Of a stretch of 52,086 nt of DNA, positions 31,822 through 42,790 are shown piece after piece. The notes beneath the pieces are model-generated. The model was not told where the DNA came from and did not search any database. It saw only the letters and a program-made list of their open reading frames with translations. Source of the stretch: Nemertoderma westbladi (taxonomy: Eukaryota > Xenacoelomorpha > Nemertodermatida > Nemertodermatidae); assembly GCA_032718475.1 (NCBI GenBank), contig JAUCBJ010000959.1, positions 1 through 52,086 on the forward strand, written 5' to 3'. Within the stretch, counting starts at the first letter, position 1, and every line of letters begins with the position of its first letter. The position numbers and the translations under genes are program-made.

Positions 31822-33012
31822 CCATGAGTAGTAATGGTTTACCCTATTTCGGCGACAGTTTGGTCCCACTTCACACCTTGGGTGTTAAGTAGGTCATTAA
31901 TTAATTAATCAATTAATTAATTGGTCGATTAAACAATTAATTAATTGTTTAATCAATCGATTTGTATCAAATAATGTTGCCAAAGGCAATTTAATTTGAT
32001 ACAAATCAATCAGATAGGGACGCGAGATGAATAAATTGTACTACAGCAAATGAAATATACAATACAATAGGCACTGTACATTACAATATACAATACATTT
32101 GTATTATTTTTGTTGTACAATAGAATGATAGAATTAAATATAAAGACGCAATCGAGGCCCAAAACATAAATATACCCTTTCACGAAAATAAAGTGGCCCC
32201 AGTTTGGCCCCGAGTCATCCCTCAATAATCTGTGGCTGTTTGGGCTCTTATTAACCGTAGCATGACTAACCCAAACATCAATGCGTGAATGGGGCCTGCG
32301 TGAATGGGGCCTGCGACAGAGCTTAAATTATTCAAACCCACAGCTTCCAAGAAATTAGAATAAACATCTGCTCTTGCAATAGATTGCATTCTTTCATATT
32401 GTACTTTATGAAGCAGTCCACGCGCGTCTGACCGCACATAATTAAATAAGGCCCTCATTTAATACATAAGTTATATACAGTTTATCTTAAATTTATTGAA
32501 TTTGTTTTTATTTACAACCCGAATTGTTCTACCGTATTATAATTTATGTTTTATTATAACAAGCTATATCCTGTTAATCTTATTAATTTTATTTGTACTG
32601 AGGTTTTCGAGGGCGCTGTTTCCAATGGTCCTACTCTCAAAACGATGTAACCTACTGTATAATTAATTACTTAAGTCTGCGAGGTATGCGTAAGTAACAA
32701 ATCTCGTTTACCAGTTTTCCTTAAAAACTATGAAGCTATATTGCTTAAGAGTTCTGAGGGGCGAGCCATGAGGCAAGGTGTTTGATACTTTTTAGATATA
32801 TTATTACTTAATTTTGACCCCCCAGTCGATATCTATTACAATATAGGCTATATCTTTTTGCGGAGTCACAGAGTAGTCTGAAGATCCGAGTCTGCTGCTA
32901 GAGGGTGAAATGTCTCAAAGTAAAAACCATACGGTAGCTATGAATTGGTTACTAGGCAATAATACTACATTTTGTATAGTTAGGCCTATTGCCGATCGAA
33001 CGAAAACTGCCC

Positions 33013-33086
33013 TGGTCCATGTGAGGATTGAACCCACGACCTATTGGAGATGTGAATTCAAAGCAACCACTACACCAAGGTGGAAC
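33013..33086 (-). tRNA. tRNA-like sequence in the left arm (probably a pseudogene)
   Basis: The - strand shows an A-box-like TGGTGTAGTGG and a B-box GGTTCAATCC at normal tRNA spacing (74 nt in all). A T-arm (GTGGG/CTCAC) and a partly paired acceptor stem (TTCCA opposite TGGA) can be drawn. The anticodon stem is poor and the anticodon uncertain. It is better taken as a tRNA-derived internal pol III promoter than a working tRNA. Confidence 0.5.
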
Positions 33087-33154
33087 AGTAACGTTTGAAT
33101 TTGTTCGTTAACGTTCGAATTTGTAAGACTCTGATTTAAGACCTGAGGCACTCC

Positions 33155-34031
33155 CCACAACCACAGCCACAGCCACAGTCACAGCCACAGCCACAGCCAC
33201 AGCCACAACCACAACCACAGCCACAGCCACAGCCACAACCACAGCCACAACCACAGCCACAACCACAGCCACAGCCACAACCACAACCACAGCCACAACC
33301 ACAGCCACAACCACAACCACAGCCACAGCCACAGCCACAGCCACAGCCACAGCCACAGCCACAGCCACAGCCACAGCCACAACCACAGCCACAACCACAG
33401 CCACAACCACAGCCACAACCACAGCCACAGCCACAACCACAGCCACAGCCACAACCACAGCCATAACCGCAGCCACAGCCACAGCCACAACCACAGCCAC
33501 AGCCACAGCCACAACCACAGACCACAGCCACAGCCACAACCACAGCCACAGCCACAGCCTCAACCACAGCCACAACCACAGCCACAGCCACAGCCACAGC
33601 CTCACCTTCAGCCACAGCCACAGCCACAGCCACAGCCACAGCCACAACCACAACCACAGCCACAGCCACAACCACAGCCACAGCCACAACCACAGCCACA
33701 ACCACAGCCACAGCCACAGCCACAACCACAGCCACAGCCACAGCCACAGCCACAACCACAGCCACAGCCACAGCCACAGCCACAGCCACAACCACAACCA
33801 CAGCCACAACCACAGCCACAGCCACAGCCACAGCCACAGCCACAACCACAGCCACAACCACAGCCACAGCCACAGCCACAGCCACAGCCACAACCACAGC
33901 CACAACCACAGCCACAGCCACAGCCATAGCCACAACCACAGCCACAACCACAGCCACAGCCACAGCCACAACCACAGCCACAACCACAGCCACAACCACA
34001 GCCACAACCACAGCCACAGCCACAGCCACAG
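33155..34031 (-). repeat. (TGTGGC/TGTGGT)n hexanucleotide array, left arm
   Basis: About 146 units of ACAGCC/ACAACC on the + strand with a few substitutions (TCACCTTCAGCC interruption at about 33602). It creates very long false frames of Leu-Trp, Val-Ala and Cys-Gly dipeptides on the - strand, which are not genes. Confidence 0.95.
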
Positions 34032-34273
34032 CCTCACCTTCAGCCACCACTTCTCCCCATAGGAGAATATTTGTTTATCTGTTGTCAAAATGTTTAACTA
34101 ATTTGATGTTTTGGTTACTCATTCATTATGCATTTAAAATAGGATCAGTCAGGATTGATCATTTATAGTGGTTTATAATATATAATATATATTAGACCAT
34201 TACACAAATTAAAATTACAAATACAATTACCCACCACCACACAAAACGACTCAGAACTCAGGATCAAGTTGAC

Positions 34274-34279
34274 TTTATT
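34274..34279 (-). promoter_or_regulatory. Possible poly(A) signal of the foldback cargo gene
   Basis: AATAAA on the - strand about 105 bases past the stop codon of the cargo gene at 34384. Position and spacing fit a 3' end inside the element; this is unproven. Confidence 0.4.
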
Positions 34280-34383
34280 TGTTTAATTAAGCATATTATT
34301 ATGAAATTACATAATTAATACGACTAAATATAATAAATATTTCAAACATATACAATGTTTCTGCATTTCATTCAATTGTCTAA

Positions 34384-35149
34384 TTATCTTCTGCACTGTC
34401 TCGCACTAACAAAACGACTGTTACTGTTCATAATCCTAGGTCGTAATACAACAGTTGCTGGAGATATAACTTTTCCATTCCCTACTCTGATTTTCTGTCC
34501 ATTTTCATTGTCATTCTCCTCTGATGCTTCCTCACTGTCATCGCTACTCTCCTTTGATTCTTCCTCACTGTCATCGCTACTCTCCTCCGATTCATCCTCA
34601 TCACTCTCATTTCCATCATTATCACTCTCCTTATGCGAATGTTTCTGCATTTCATTCAATTGTCTAATTATTTTCTGCAATTTATTTTTATTTCCTAATA
34701 CATGTCTTAATATCTCCTCATTATCTGAGTCATTCTCCTCCCCACTTTCATGTTCCTCGACTTCTTTCTCGCTCTCATTTTCTTCACCACCACTCTCATT
34801 TTCTTCTTTCTCTATCTCACTCTCCGTTTCATCATTCTCACTTTTCACTTTCCTCTGATTTATCATCTTCCTCACTCTCATCGTCCTTTTCACTATGTGG
34901 CTGTTTCTGTATATTTTTCAAAATATTCATGATTTTCTCGAATTTATGTTTCATCATTTGTTTAATCTCTAGAAAATCACTCTCAACTCTCTTTTTGTTC
35001 TCTTCTTCACTAAAAATATCATCATTATTTTTTAATTTCTTTGGGGAAGGTTCCATTACACCTTCCTTTCTATGTATACTCATATGGCGGGATATACTGT
35101 CTCGTCTCATCTCTTTATCACAAACCATGCATTTTTCATAACTAGGCAT
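34384..35149 (-). pseudogene. Foldback cargo gene: C2H2 finger plus acidic Ser/Glu-rich protein, one-base frameshift
   Basis: The - strand frame starts at 35149 (MPSYEKCMVCDKEM). A C-x2-C-x11-H-x3-H finger (residues 7-26) is followed by a lysine-rich patch, a short helix (FLEIKQMMKHKFEKIMNILK) and an acidic tail, stopping at 34838. A second frame, offset by one base, continues with the same acidic composition from about 34840 to the stop at 34384, and repeats the helix-plus-acidic layout (LQKIIRQLNEMQKHSHKESD). The switch sits at a run of four A's (+ strand T at 34842-34845). Removing one A would make the two frames continuous, so a homopolymer slip or sequencing error is likely. I do not recognise the family. 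A DNA-binding or chromatin role is only inference. Confidence 0.6.
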
Positions 35150-35401
35150 TATATAGCAATGTCAATTGATAGTATTGAATTTTCGTTAAATGATTTTACA
35201 AAATTTTAAATAAATAAAACTTTTATTAAAATAAATAAAACTTTTAAAAATGAAAATTAGAGAATGAATGGGAATGCAGTGAATGGGGGCTATTATAGAG
35301 GGAGGCTAGAATGGAGTTGTGAAAAAGAATAATCTATTGCAAACCAGATGTTTCTTGAATTTTTCTCAGGCGTATTTGATAATAAAGTGGCTGAAGGTGA
35401 G

Positions 35402-35534
35402 CTGTGGCTTGTGGCTGTGGCTGTGGCTGTGGCTGTGGCTGTGGCTGTGGCTGTGGCTGTGGTTGTGGCTGTGGCTGTGGCTGTGGCTGTGGCTGTGGCT
35501 GTGGCTGTGGCTGTGGTTGTGGCTGTGGTTGTGG
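35402..35534 (+). repeat. (GGCTGT)n hexanucleotide array, right arm
   Basis: About 22 units of GGCTGT/GGTTGT, the counterpart of the 877-bp array in the left arm. Confidence 0.95.
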
Positions 35535-35602
35535 GGAGTGCCTCAGGTCTTAAATCAGAGTCTTACAAATTCGAACGTTAACGAACAAATTCAAACGTTA
35601 CT

Positions 35603-35676
35603 GTTCCACCTTGGTGTAGTGGTTGCTTTGAATTCACATCTCCAATAGGTCGTGGGTTCAATCCTCACATGGACCA
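35603..35676 (+). tRNA. tRNA-like sequence in the right arm (probably a pseudogene)
   Basis: Identical counterpart of the left-arm copy, with a TGGTGTAGTGG A box and a GGTTCAATCC B box. It points toward the element's right end. Confidence 0.5.
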
Positions 35677-36886
35677 GGGCAGTTTTCGTTCGATCGGCAA
35701 TAGGCCTAACTATACAAAATGTAGTATTATTGCCTAGTAACCAATTCATAGCTACCGTATGGTTTTTACTTTGAGACATTTCACCCTCTAGCAGCAGACT
35801 CGGATCTTCAGACTACTCTGTGACTCCGCAAAAAGATATAGCCTATATTGTAATAGATATCGACTGGGGGGTCAAAATTAAGTAATAATATATCTAAAAA
35901 GTATCAAACACCTTGCCTCATGGCTCGCCCCTCAGAACTCTTAAGCAATATAGCTTCATAGTTTTTAAGGAAAACTGGTAAACGAGATTTGTTACTTACG
36001 CATACCTCGCAGACTTAAGTAATTAATTATACAGTAGGTTACATCGTTTTGAGAGTAGGACCATTGGAAACAGCGCCCTCGAAAACCTCAGTACAAATAA
36101 AATTAATAAGATTAACAGGATATAGCTTGTTATAATAAAACATAAATTATAATACGGTAGAACAATTCGGGTTGTAAATAAAAACAAATTCAATAAATTT
36201 AAGATAAACTGTATATAACTTATGTATTAAATGAGGGCCTTATTTAATTATGTGCGGTCAGACGCGCGTGGACTGCTTCATAAAGTACAATATGAAAGAA
36301 TGCAAACTATTGCCATACCAGATGTTTATTATAATTTTCTTAGGCGAATTGATGTAATAACGAAGCTATAGGTTTGAATAATTTAAGCTCTATCGCAGGC
36401 CCCATTCACGCAGGCCCCATTCACGCATTGATGTTTGGGTTAGTCATGCTACGGTTAATAAGAGCCCAAACAGCCACAGATTATTGAGGGATGACTCGGG
36501 GCCAAACTGGGGCCACTTTATTTTTGTGTGAGGGTAATTTATATTTTGGGCCTCGATTGCGTCTTTTTATTTAATTCTATCATTCTATTGTACGGCAAAA
36601 ATAATACAAATGTATTGTATATTGTAATGTACAGTGCCTATTGTATTGTATATTTCATTTGCTGTAGTACAATTTATTCATCTCGCGTCCCTATCTGATT
36701 GATTTGTATCAAATTAAATTGCCTTTGGCAACATTATTTGATACAAATCGATTGATTAAACAATTAATTAATTGTTTAATCGACCAATTAATTAATTGAT
36801 TAATTAATTAATGACCTACTTAACACCCAAGGTGTGAAGTGGGTCCAAACTGTCGCCGAAATAGGGTAAACCATTACTACTCCCAT

Positions 36887-39811
36887 GCCTTTCCCTTACG
36901 TATTCGAAGGTCCTCACCTGACTTCCGGATCCATGATCCCAGGTAACAGAAGTCGTCCACATGCTCAAGCATACCATCCTTTGAGCTTATGCTCATCCGA
37001 TCAGAGACTTGCTTTGAACTTTCAAAGTTAACTGTCAAAATGTTGGTCTTTCTGGAGTTAATAAAAAGACCAACACTAGAAGCAGCATGTTCTAATGAGC
37101 TGAGGAGCCGTTGGGCTCCCTCTAGTGATTCTGAGAGTACTCCTAAGTCATCAGCAAAGTCTAGATCAGTTAGGTACTTGGCAGGATTTCCTCGACTTCT
37201 GGAGCCAGTAGATGGAGTTATCATCACCCCATCATCATTATGATGATCTAAGGACATGCGTAGAACATAGTCAACCACAATAATGAACAAGAATGGTGCA
37301 AGTGTGTCTCCTTGGAGGACGCCCCATAACACTTCAAATGGTTCTGTGTCACCATCAACAGTAGACACAAATGTTGTCGAACCGTATACTGATCTGATTG
37401 CTGCAATAATTTCATCAGGAATCCCATATAATGAAAGTATGCTGAACATACGTGAGTGGGAGACTGAATCAAAGGCCTTGAAGAAGTCAACAAAGATAAC
37501 AGCCAGATGCCTGTCTTTCTTTTTTGATAACCCTTCTATAACTCTATTATCCTTCTAAGTGCCAAAATGGGCTCCATGGTCCCACGACCTTTACGGAACC
37601 CATTCTGATTTCCACGGAGCAGTCTCTCAATGGGATCCCTGATGCGATTTAATAGAATTCTATTGTATAGCTTTGCAGCAATCGAGATCAATGTGATTCC
37701 CTGAAAAGAACCATAGAGTGTTAGGTTACCCTTCTTGGGAACTGGCACCAACTTTTTTGTTTTCATTTCTTGTGGGACTCTTGTTGTTCGGTACATGTCT
37801 ACTATGATGGGATAGATGAGCTTTAAACACTCAGGTATTTTAAAGACCTAAGGGGGAACACCATCTACTCCACTGGCACGATTGGTCTTAATGCTCTTTG
37901 CAGCAGCCTTTACTTCTGCAAAGGAGATATCGGCAATGGGAATATCTGGGAGTACATACTCAGACACTTTTACTTCTATAAAGGTATCAGGCAATACGCT
38001 GTCATTATTGAGGAGCTTTTCAAAGTGGGCCTTCCAACCATTGAGGCGATCGGCTGGTGATTCAGCCTTAACCTTGGTGGTTGGTTGGCTTTTCCGCCCA
38101 GTAAGCAAGTTGATCGATTTCCATGCCTGGGATGATTGCCTGCTGTCGTCAGCATCATTGATGGCATCAACCTGTTGGTTTATTAGCTCCTGTAGATTAA
38201 CAGAGTACTGCCTGTTCAGTGACCCAGATGCAGCCTTAACTGCATTCTTGGCCGCTTTAGTCTGTTTGAGTCGGGACTCTTTCTGCGCCTTATATAGGTC
38301 ATTTCGGCACTTCTGGATTTTGTTGTCAGTCCAGGGGGCCCTTTTCCTGTTTCGAGGGTATACAGGAACTGTTTCTGCAGCTGCTAACTTAACTGCTTCT
38401 GCGAAGGCAGTATAGCCCTCACAGTGATCTGCTGCCTCAGAGGCAAGAACCTCATACCTGTTGCTCAGCTGTAGTGTGAAGCTGGATCTCACACTTGGCT
38501 GTTGCAACAGAGAGGACCAGTCATGCCGCGGCAAGGCAGATTTCGTTGTTCTGCAAGCACACAGACTAAGTCTTACCTTGGCCACAATAAGGCGGTGATC
38601 ACTGGAGAAGGGTCAAAGTGTAAATGCATTACAGTCTTGTATAGAGCTCATGTACTTCCTACGAAACAGAATATGGTCTATCTGGGACTTGTGACCACTG
38701 GGTCCACTATGAGTCCATAGCTTTCCAGTTCGCTTCTTGAACTGGGTTCCAGCCGAAAACAATCCATTTCCAGAGATAAAATCCTGAAGATGGACGGAAT
38801 TTCGGTTGACACTATTGCTATAGACCCAGGGCGATGTAGGTGATTGATGCAGACTTGCATTAAAGTCTCCCAAGAATGTTAAGAATGCATGCTGATCCAC
38901 TCCATCAGTAGATGCTTGTAGATTGTGGTAGAAATTTTCCACCTCCTCTACAGGGGCAACACTAGTTGGAGAGTAGCACACAATCAGAACCACCTTAGAA
39001 AACTTCTTAGCCAGTTTTCCAGAACATGAGAAGTGGCAACTGATGATGCGGTTAGAGATTTGGTCTATTTTGTCCAATGCTGCATGTGCAGTTGGATTCA
39101 TCAATAGACCAATACCACCATTGCCACTATCATCTGCTGACGCAAGGGCGAGTCGCCAACCTCCCCCCATGTCCTTAATCAGAACCTCATCAGTCTGTCC
39201 AGTCTGCATTCGGTGCTCTTGAACACCCACTGCGCTAAGAGAAAGCTTATCTGCCAAGGCAGTCAGCTCACCTTGTCGCATTGGGGACCAGAGTGTTAGG
39301 GTGTTTACTGAGGCTAGTCTAGTGACTTGCCTCAGATTCACCAGACTCAGACTCACTCACCTCAGACTCAGATTCACCAATGGCTTTGTTGGTCGGGGTG
39401 GAACATGAGAGTAGCCTCCAACTCCAGAATCCCTCTCACCCTCACAATCTGGCCTCCCTGGTGACCCAGGGTTTGGGCCAGAAAGGTCATCAGGAAAGGG
39501 ACTCAAAGAATTGTTGGCTTCTCTCTCTCTCCAGTAAGGGGTGAGACAGGCAGCCGGTCAGGAGATAACTGACGCCTGTGAGGCTGATTGTGTCCGGTAA
39601 TTCCACTGGCCTCTAGTGGCCGGACCTCCGCATTACTAATGTAATCCATAGTGGGGGGTTGGGGGGTGCTTTTTTGTCGAGTCAGCTCTCGGGGCAAATA
39701 CCACACCCTGGTTTGCCGTTCCACAGGGTGGATGTAAATACTATTGTTGGATTTATTATTATGGGAGTGGAAACTTATTATTATTATTATGGAAGGGAGT
39801 GTTGGCGCCAT
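36887..39811 (-). pseudogene. LINE: endonuclease and reverse transcriptase (5' part of the split LINE)
   Basis: Read from 39811 downward. A proline-rich leader comes first. Next is an APE-type endonuclease (39356-38613: VGVQEHRM with the catalytic Glu, LGDFNASL and SQIDHIL near the end), then a linker (38585-37848) ending SIKTNRASGVDGVPP. RT fingers follow (37796-37536: KLVPVPKKGN, ISIAAKLYNRILLNRI, NQNGFRKGRGT). The palm is at 37493-36877, with GVLQGDTLAPFLF and the catalytic LDFADD box (FADD in place of YxDD), then KTNILTVN and CYLGSWIRKSGEDLRIRKGK. A few frameshifts break the ORF and the foldback element splits it at GKAW. It continues at 31821. It copies its RNA at a nicked target in the nucleus when intact; this copy is dead. 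Confidence 0.85.
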
Positions 39812-39850
39812 AGCAGAAGAGGTAATCGAAGCTAATAGGTAGAGTGGGTT

Positions 39851-41048
39851 AATTATAATAATATTTATTTATATAGCGCCTTTCTAAGTACAGGATTTCA
39901 AGGCACTATGTACAGTACTGCAACAGATAACATTTGCTATTCTAAAATACAGTCTAAAAACAGTCTAAAAATAGTCTAAAAACAAAGTAGGAATTCAAGT
40001 AAAACGATAGAAAGAGTCATTGAGTTAAAAGGAAAGCAGCCATATGAAGTAAAAAATTAAAAATTATACATATTGCATGTTAAAAATAAATAGTCAATTG
40101 TCCTGTTCTCCGAATTCAGCACGATACAAATAGGTTTTTGGTTTTGATTTGAATGACCCCAATGTTGATGCATTGCGGACATCCTGTGGGATTGAGTTCC
40201 ACAATGTAGGAGCGGCTACCGAGAATCGTCTCCCATACGTCTCTAGGCGATATCGTGGGATTGAGTTCCACACTGTAGGAGCGGCTACCGAGAATGCACG
40301 TCTCCCATACGTCTATAGGCGATATCGTGGGATTGAGTTCCACACTGTAGGAGCGGCTACCGAGAATGCACGTCTCCCATACGTCTCTAGGCGATATCGT
40401 GGGATTGAGTTCCACACTGTAGGAGCGGCTACTGAGAATGTAGGTGTCCCATATGTCTCTAGGCGATATTGTGGGATATTCAAAAGCCCCTGGCCACTCG
40501 ATCTTAGCTGATGTGGTGGTATGTAAGGCACCAAGAGATCGCATAGATACGCTGGGGCTACTCGATTAATGCATTTGTAGGTTAATAATGCAATTTTGAA
40601 TTCAATGCGGCGATGAATTGGAAGCCAGTGAAAATCCATCAGCACTAGAGTGATGGTACGTTTTTTTACTCCAACTAAGAGACGAGCAGCTGCATTTAGG
40701 ACCAACTGCAAACGACGTATTAATTTAGTTGGCAAACCATAGTATAGGGCATTGTTCGAATCGAGTATAGTAGTCACAAAGGCATGTAGGAAAATTTGTA
40801 CATTCGAGATTTGGCTTGGATATATACTTTTTAATATTAGATAGATTCCATAAGTGGTAGAATGAACTGCGCACTGTGTTGGAGATCTGTCGAATGACAC
40901 TTGGGAATCGTAAATGAATCCAATATTGCATACGTTGTCACTACAACTGTTCAATTCAGAACCTACCATCATTTTTAGCTTCTCTAATTGGTCATCAAAT
41001 CGAGATTGTATGAGAAATATCTCTGTTTTGTGCTCATTCATCTTGAGC
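39851..41048 (-). pseudogene. 5'-truncated CR1/L2-type LINE, RT C-terminus and 3' tail
   Basis: A second LINE family. The - frame from 41041 reads LNEHKTEIFLIQS-like, then NALYYGLPTKLIRRLQLVLN, AAARLLVGVKKRTITLVLMD, FHWLPIHRRIEFKIALLTYK and LRSSGQGLLNIP, followed by the TYGxxxFSVAAPTVWNSIP block, the standard C-terminal region of CR1/L2/Rex-type RTs. That last block is tandemly repeated. The 3' tail has CTTAGAAAGGCGCTATATA then AATAAATATTATTATAATT. Truncation at the 5' end is typical of these elements. One repeat copy carries a TAG stop, so the copy is dead. Confidence 0.8.
40192..40476 (-). repeat. Four-copy ~72-bp tandem repeat inside the LINE coding region
   Basis: Units beginning ATTGAGTTCCACA(A/C)TGTAGG on the + strand and encoding YRLETYGRRAFSVAAPTVWN on the - strand. 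Copies differ by a few bases; the second carries CTATAGG, making the in-frame stop. Confidence 0.9.
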
Positions 41049-42030
41049 AGGTAAGAGCAGGTTAAACAACTTCTAACTCTAGCTCATCTACCAGATTCCC
41101 TATATCAGGGATGGACTCCAAAAGTTGTGACTTAGACGTTGATTGAAGAGGGATGTTCAGGATGTCACATGTAGTTGTCAGCAACACGTCATTATTGGTA
41201 TCAATAATTTCAGCGGTATTACCATGGATGACGTTCAAATCCTCGGTTGGACTTTTCTCGTCAACTATAATATACTATCTTATTTTTTCAAAATTTTTGA
41301 TTTAATCACAATAAATATAATTCATCCAGCGTTAGTCATCAGTTTTGTAGCTCTGTTTAAACAGTTATTACTGCCTGAATGTTACTGTATTGCGATATTA
41401 CGAGAAAGGGGAAGGAAACTGGATGCAAATACCACCTTGGCGAATTAATATCCAGCCTCAATGTTTAATTCTCAATTTAGGGAAAGGAGCAGATTACAGT
41501 GGCACATTTTTTAACCATAACAATAAACTAAACACAATAGAAAACAGGTCACAGTTTTATTTTTGAGAGTAATCAGCTGTTATTTGTATCCAATTTCCCC
41601 TGGAGAGGGATGAATTTTTATTGCATCCAGTTTTTCCACATTGTTAAACCTTCTCTTGTTACAAAACTAAACCGTGAGGAGGATCGGCTTACATTTTGGT
41701 TTTGCAACGTGGTTGTTGGTCTGTGGAATGAGATGTACTTTTGCATGTTGCCTGCAGTGATAAGTTATTTGTTTGGACAGTGCGTAAACCAAACCATCAG
41801 AATGACAGAATTTGGTCCCTGCGATTGGTGGATATTGATGATGAGTTCTGTATTTAAAAGAAAAATAATAAGTAAACTTTCTTCGGCCACTAGGCCAGGG
41901 ATTACGGACAAAGTCTGACGACTTATTTCCAGTGCGGTCCCCCCAGAACTATACTCCAAAGGTGGGACCTTATTCGTCAGATGACTAACCGTCCAGAGTG
42001 TGTTTGGTTTTTCATAATTTTTACAGCTCA
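41049..42030. other. Spacer, possibly the N-terminal remains of a transposon
   Basis: Short open frames on both strands without clear motifs. The part nearest 42030 may belong to the Tc1/mariner remnant, but its N-terminal domains cannot be recognised. Confidence 0.3.
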
Positions 42031-42515
42031 TAGGATGATGTTTGTCATCAAAGATCAGAAACAGTCTTGGGATGGTGAATACTTTAGGCAACTTTTTCTT
42101 GCTGAGAATGTTCTGCCCTTCTTTCTTAGACAACCCTGATAACGTGATAGACCCCAATGAGGCGACCTTTCTTCATGACCGTGCGCCCTGTATGAAAGCT
42201 ACAGCAACTCAGCAGTTGTTACTGGCCTCTGGTGTTGACTTCTTTGAAAACAATGAGTGGCCGGGAAATCCCCTGATTTAAACCCAGCAGAGGATATAGG
42301 AGCTATTGTCAAAAACGCATTGAAGACTTGATGATGATGGAACAACCCGATATAAGATACTCCAAAGTTGTATTCAAACAACACCTGAATTCTGCGCTAG
42401 AAAGTATGGCTGATGACAGAGATTTATTTGATAAACTTCTATCAACTTTTCCCAGATGAGTGTCTGCTGATCGCAATGCAAATGGAGGAAACACAGATTT
42501 TTAATTCTGTGACAT
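42031..42515 (+). pseudogene. Tc1/mariner-like transposase remnant (C-terminal half)
   Basis: Broken + frames contain DPNEATFLHDRAPCMKATAT, carrying the second catalytic Asp in the HD(R/K)AP box, then QQLLLASGVDFFENNEWPGN and, after a frameshift, the DLNPAEDIGAIVKNALK box with the third acidic residue, and a tail FDKLLSTFPDECLL. This order is that of the DDE transposases of the Tc1/mariner superfamily. Frameshifts and stops show decay; no inverted repeats were located. Confidence 0.7.
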
Positions 42516-42551
42516 AATCAAACTAAACTCAAACCCAAACTTCCCTTTTAA

Positions 42552-42790
42552 CCCTATTAATCCCGGGGGGCGTGGAGGTGTCAATATGAACCCCCCGTGG
42601 TTTTTTTGTTATAACTCTGAAACAAACGCAGTGGGGAATCAGAAATTTATGACTTTTCCTAAAAATCTATTGTCTTCCTAATAGTGAAAACGGTTTTCAA
42701 AAATATTGGGAAGTTTTCGAGTTATAGCACCCTTTTTTAACCCTACTTTTGGCACTTTTTTTGAGGCGTTTTTTAAAAATTACATTTAAT
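42552..42790. mobile_element. Truncated piggyBac-type MITE (third copy of the 48-51 kb element)
   Basis: Preceded by TTAA (42548-42551) and beginning CCCTATTAATCCCGGG. The next ~240 bases match the corresponding end of the element at 49928 (GTGGTTTTTTTGTTATAA and CGAGTTATAGCACC words). It breaks off at about 42790. Confidence 0.8.

Larger units (their letters stand above)
31826..34052. repeat. Left inverted arm of the foldback element
   Basis: Complementary to 35385-36882. About 1.33 kb of unique arm sequence is followed by an 877-bp hexanucleotide array and a short inner tip (CTCACCTTCAGCC). The patch at about 32325-32395 differs from the right arm. Confidence 0.9.
31826..36882. mobile_element. 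5.06-kb foldback-type DNA transposon inserted into a LINE
   Basis: The element begins GAGTAGTAATGG at 31826 and ends with the exact inverted form CCATTACTACTC at 36882. It is flanked by a 4-bp direct duplication CCAT (31822-31825 and 36883-36886) within LINE coding sequence. The arms are inverted repeats of 2.2 kb (left, to 34052) and 1.5 kb (right, from 35385), nearly identical apart from the hexanucleotide array length and a ~75-bp divergent patch. The arms contain secondary hairpins (for example the TTGTATCAAATAATGTTGCC region and (TTAA)n palindromes near the tips) and a tRNA-like segment. The centre holds one gene. No transposase motif is recognised, so it may be non-autonomous. The superfamily is not assigned. 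Confidence 0.85.
35385..36882. repeat. Right inverted arm of the foldback element
   Basis: Complement of the left arm, ending at the CCAT target duplication. The hexanucleotide array here is only about 133 bp. A patch at about 36305-36370 (ACCAGATGTTTATTATAATT) is instead related to the inner segment at 35343-35385. Confidence 0.9.

Noticed and set aside
33108-34088. Very long Leu-Trp, Val-Ala and Cys-Gly dipeptide frames
   Set aside because: All are translations of one hexanucleotide repeat in different frames, with no flanking coding signal.
41143-41448. 101-residue + strand hydrophobic frame
   Set aside because: No motif, no homolog recognised and no splice context; it sits between decayed transposons.
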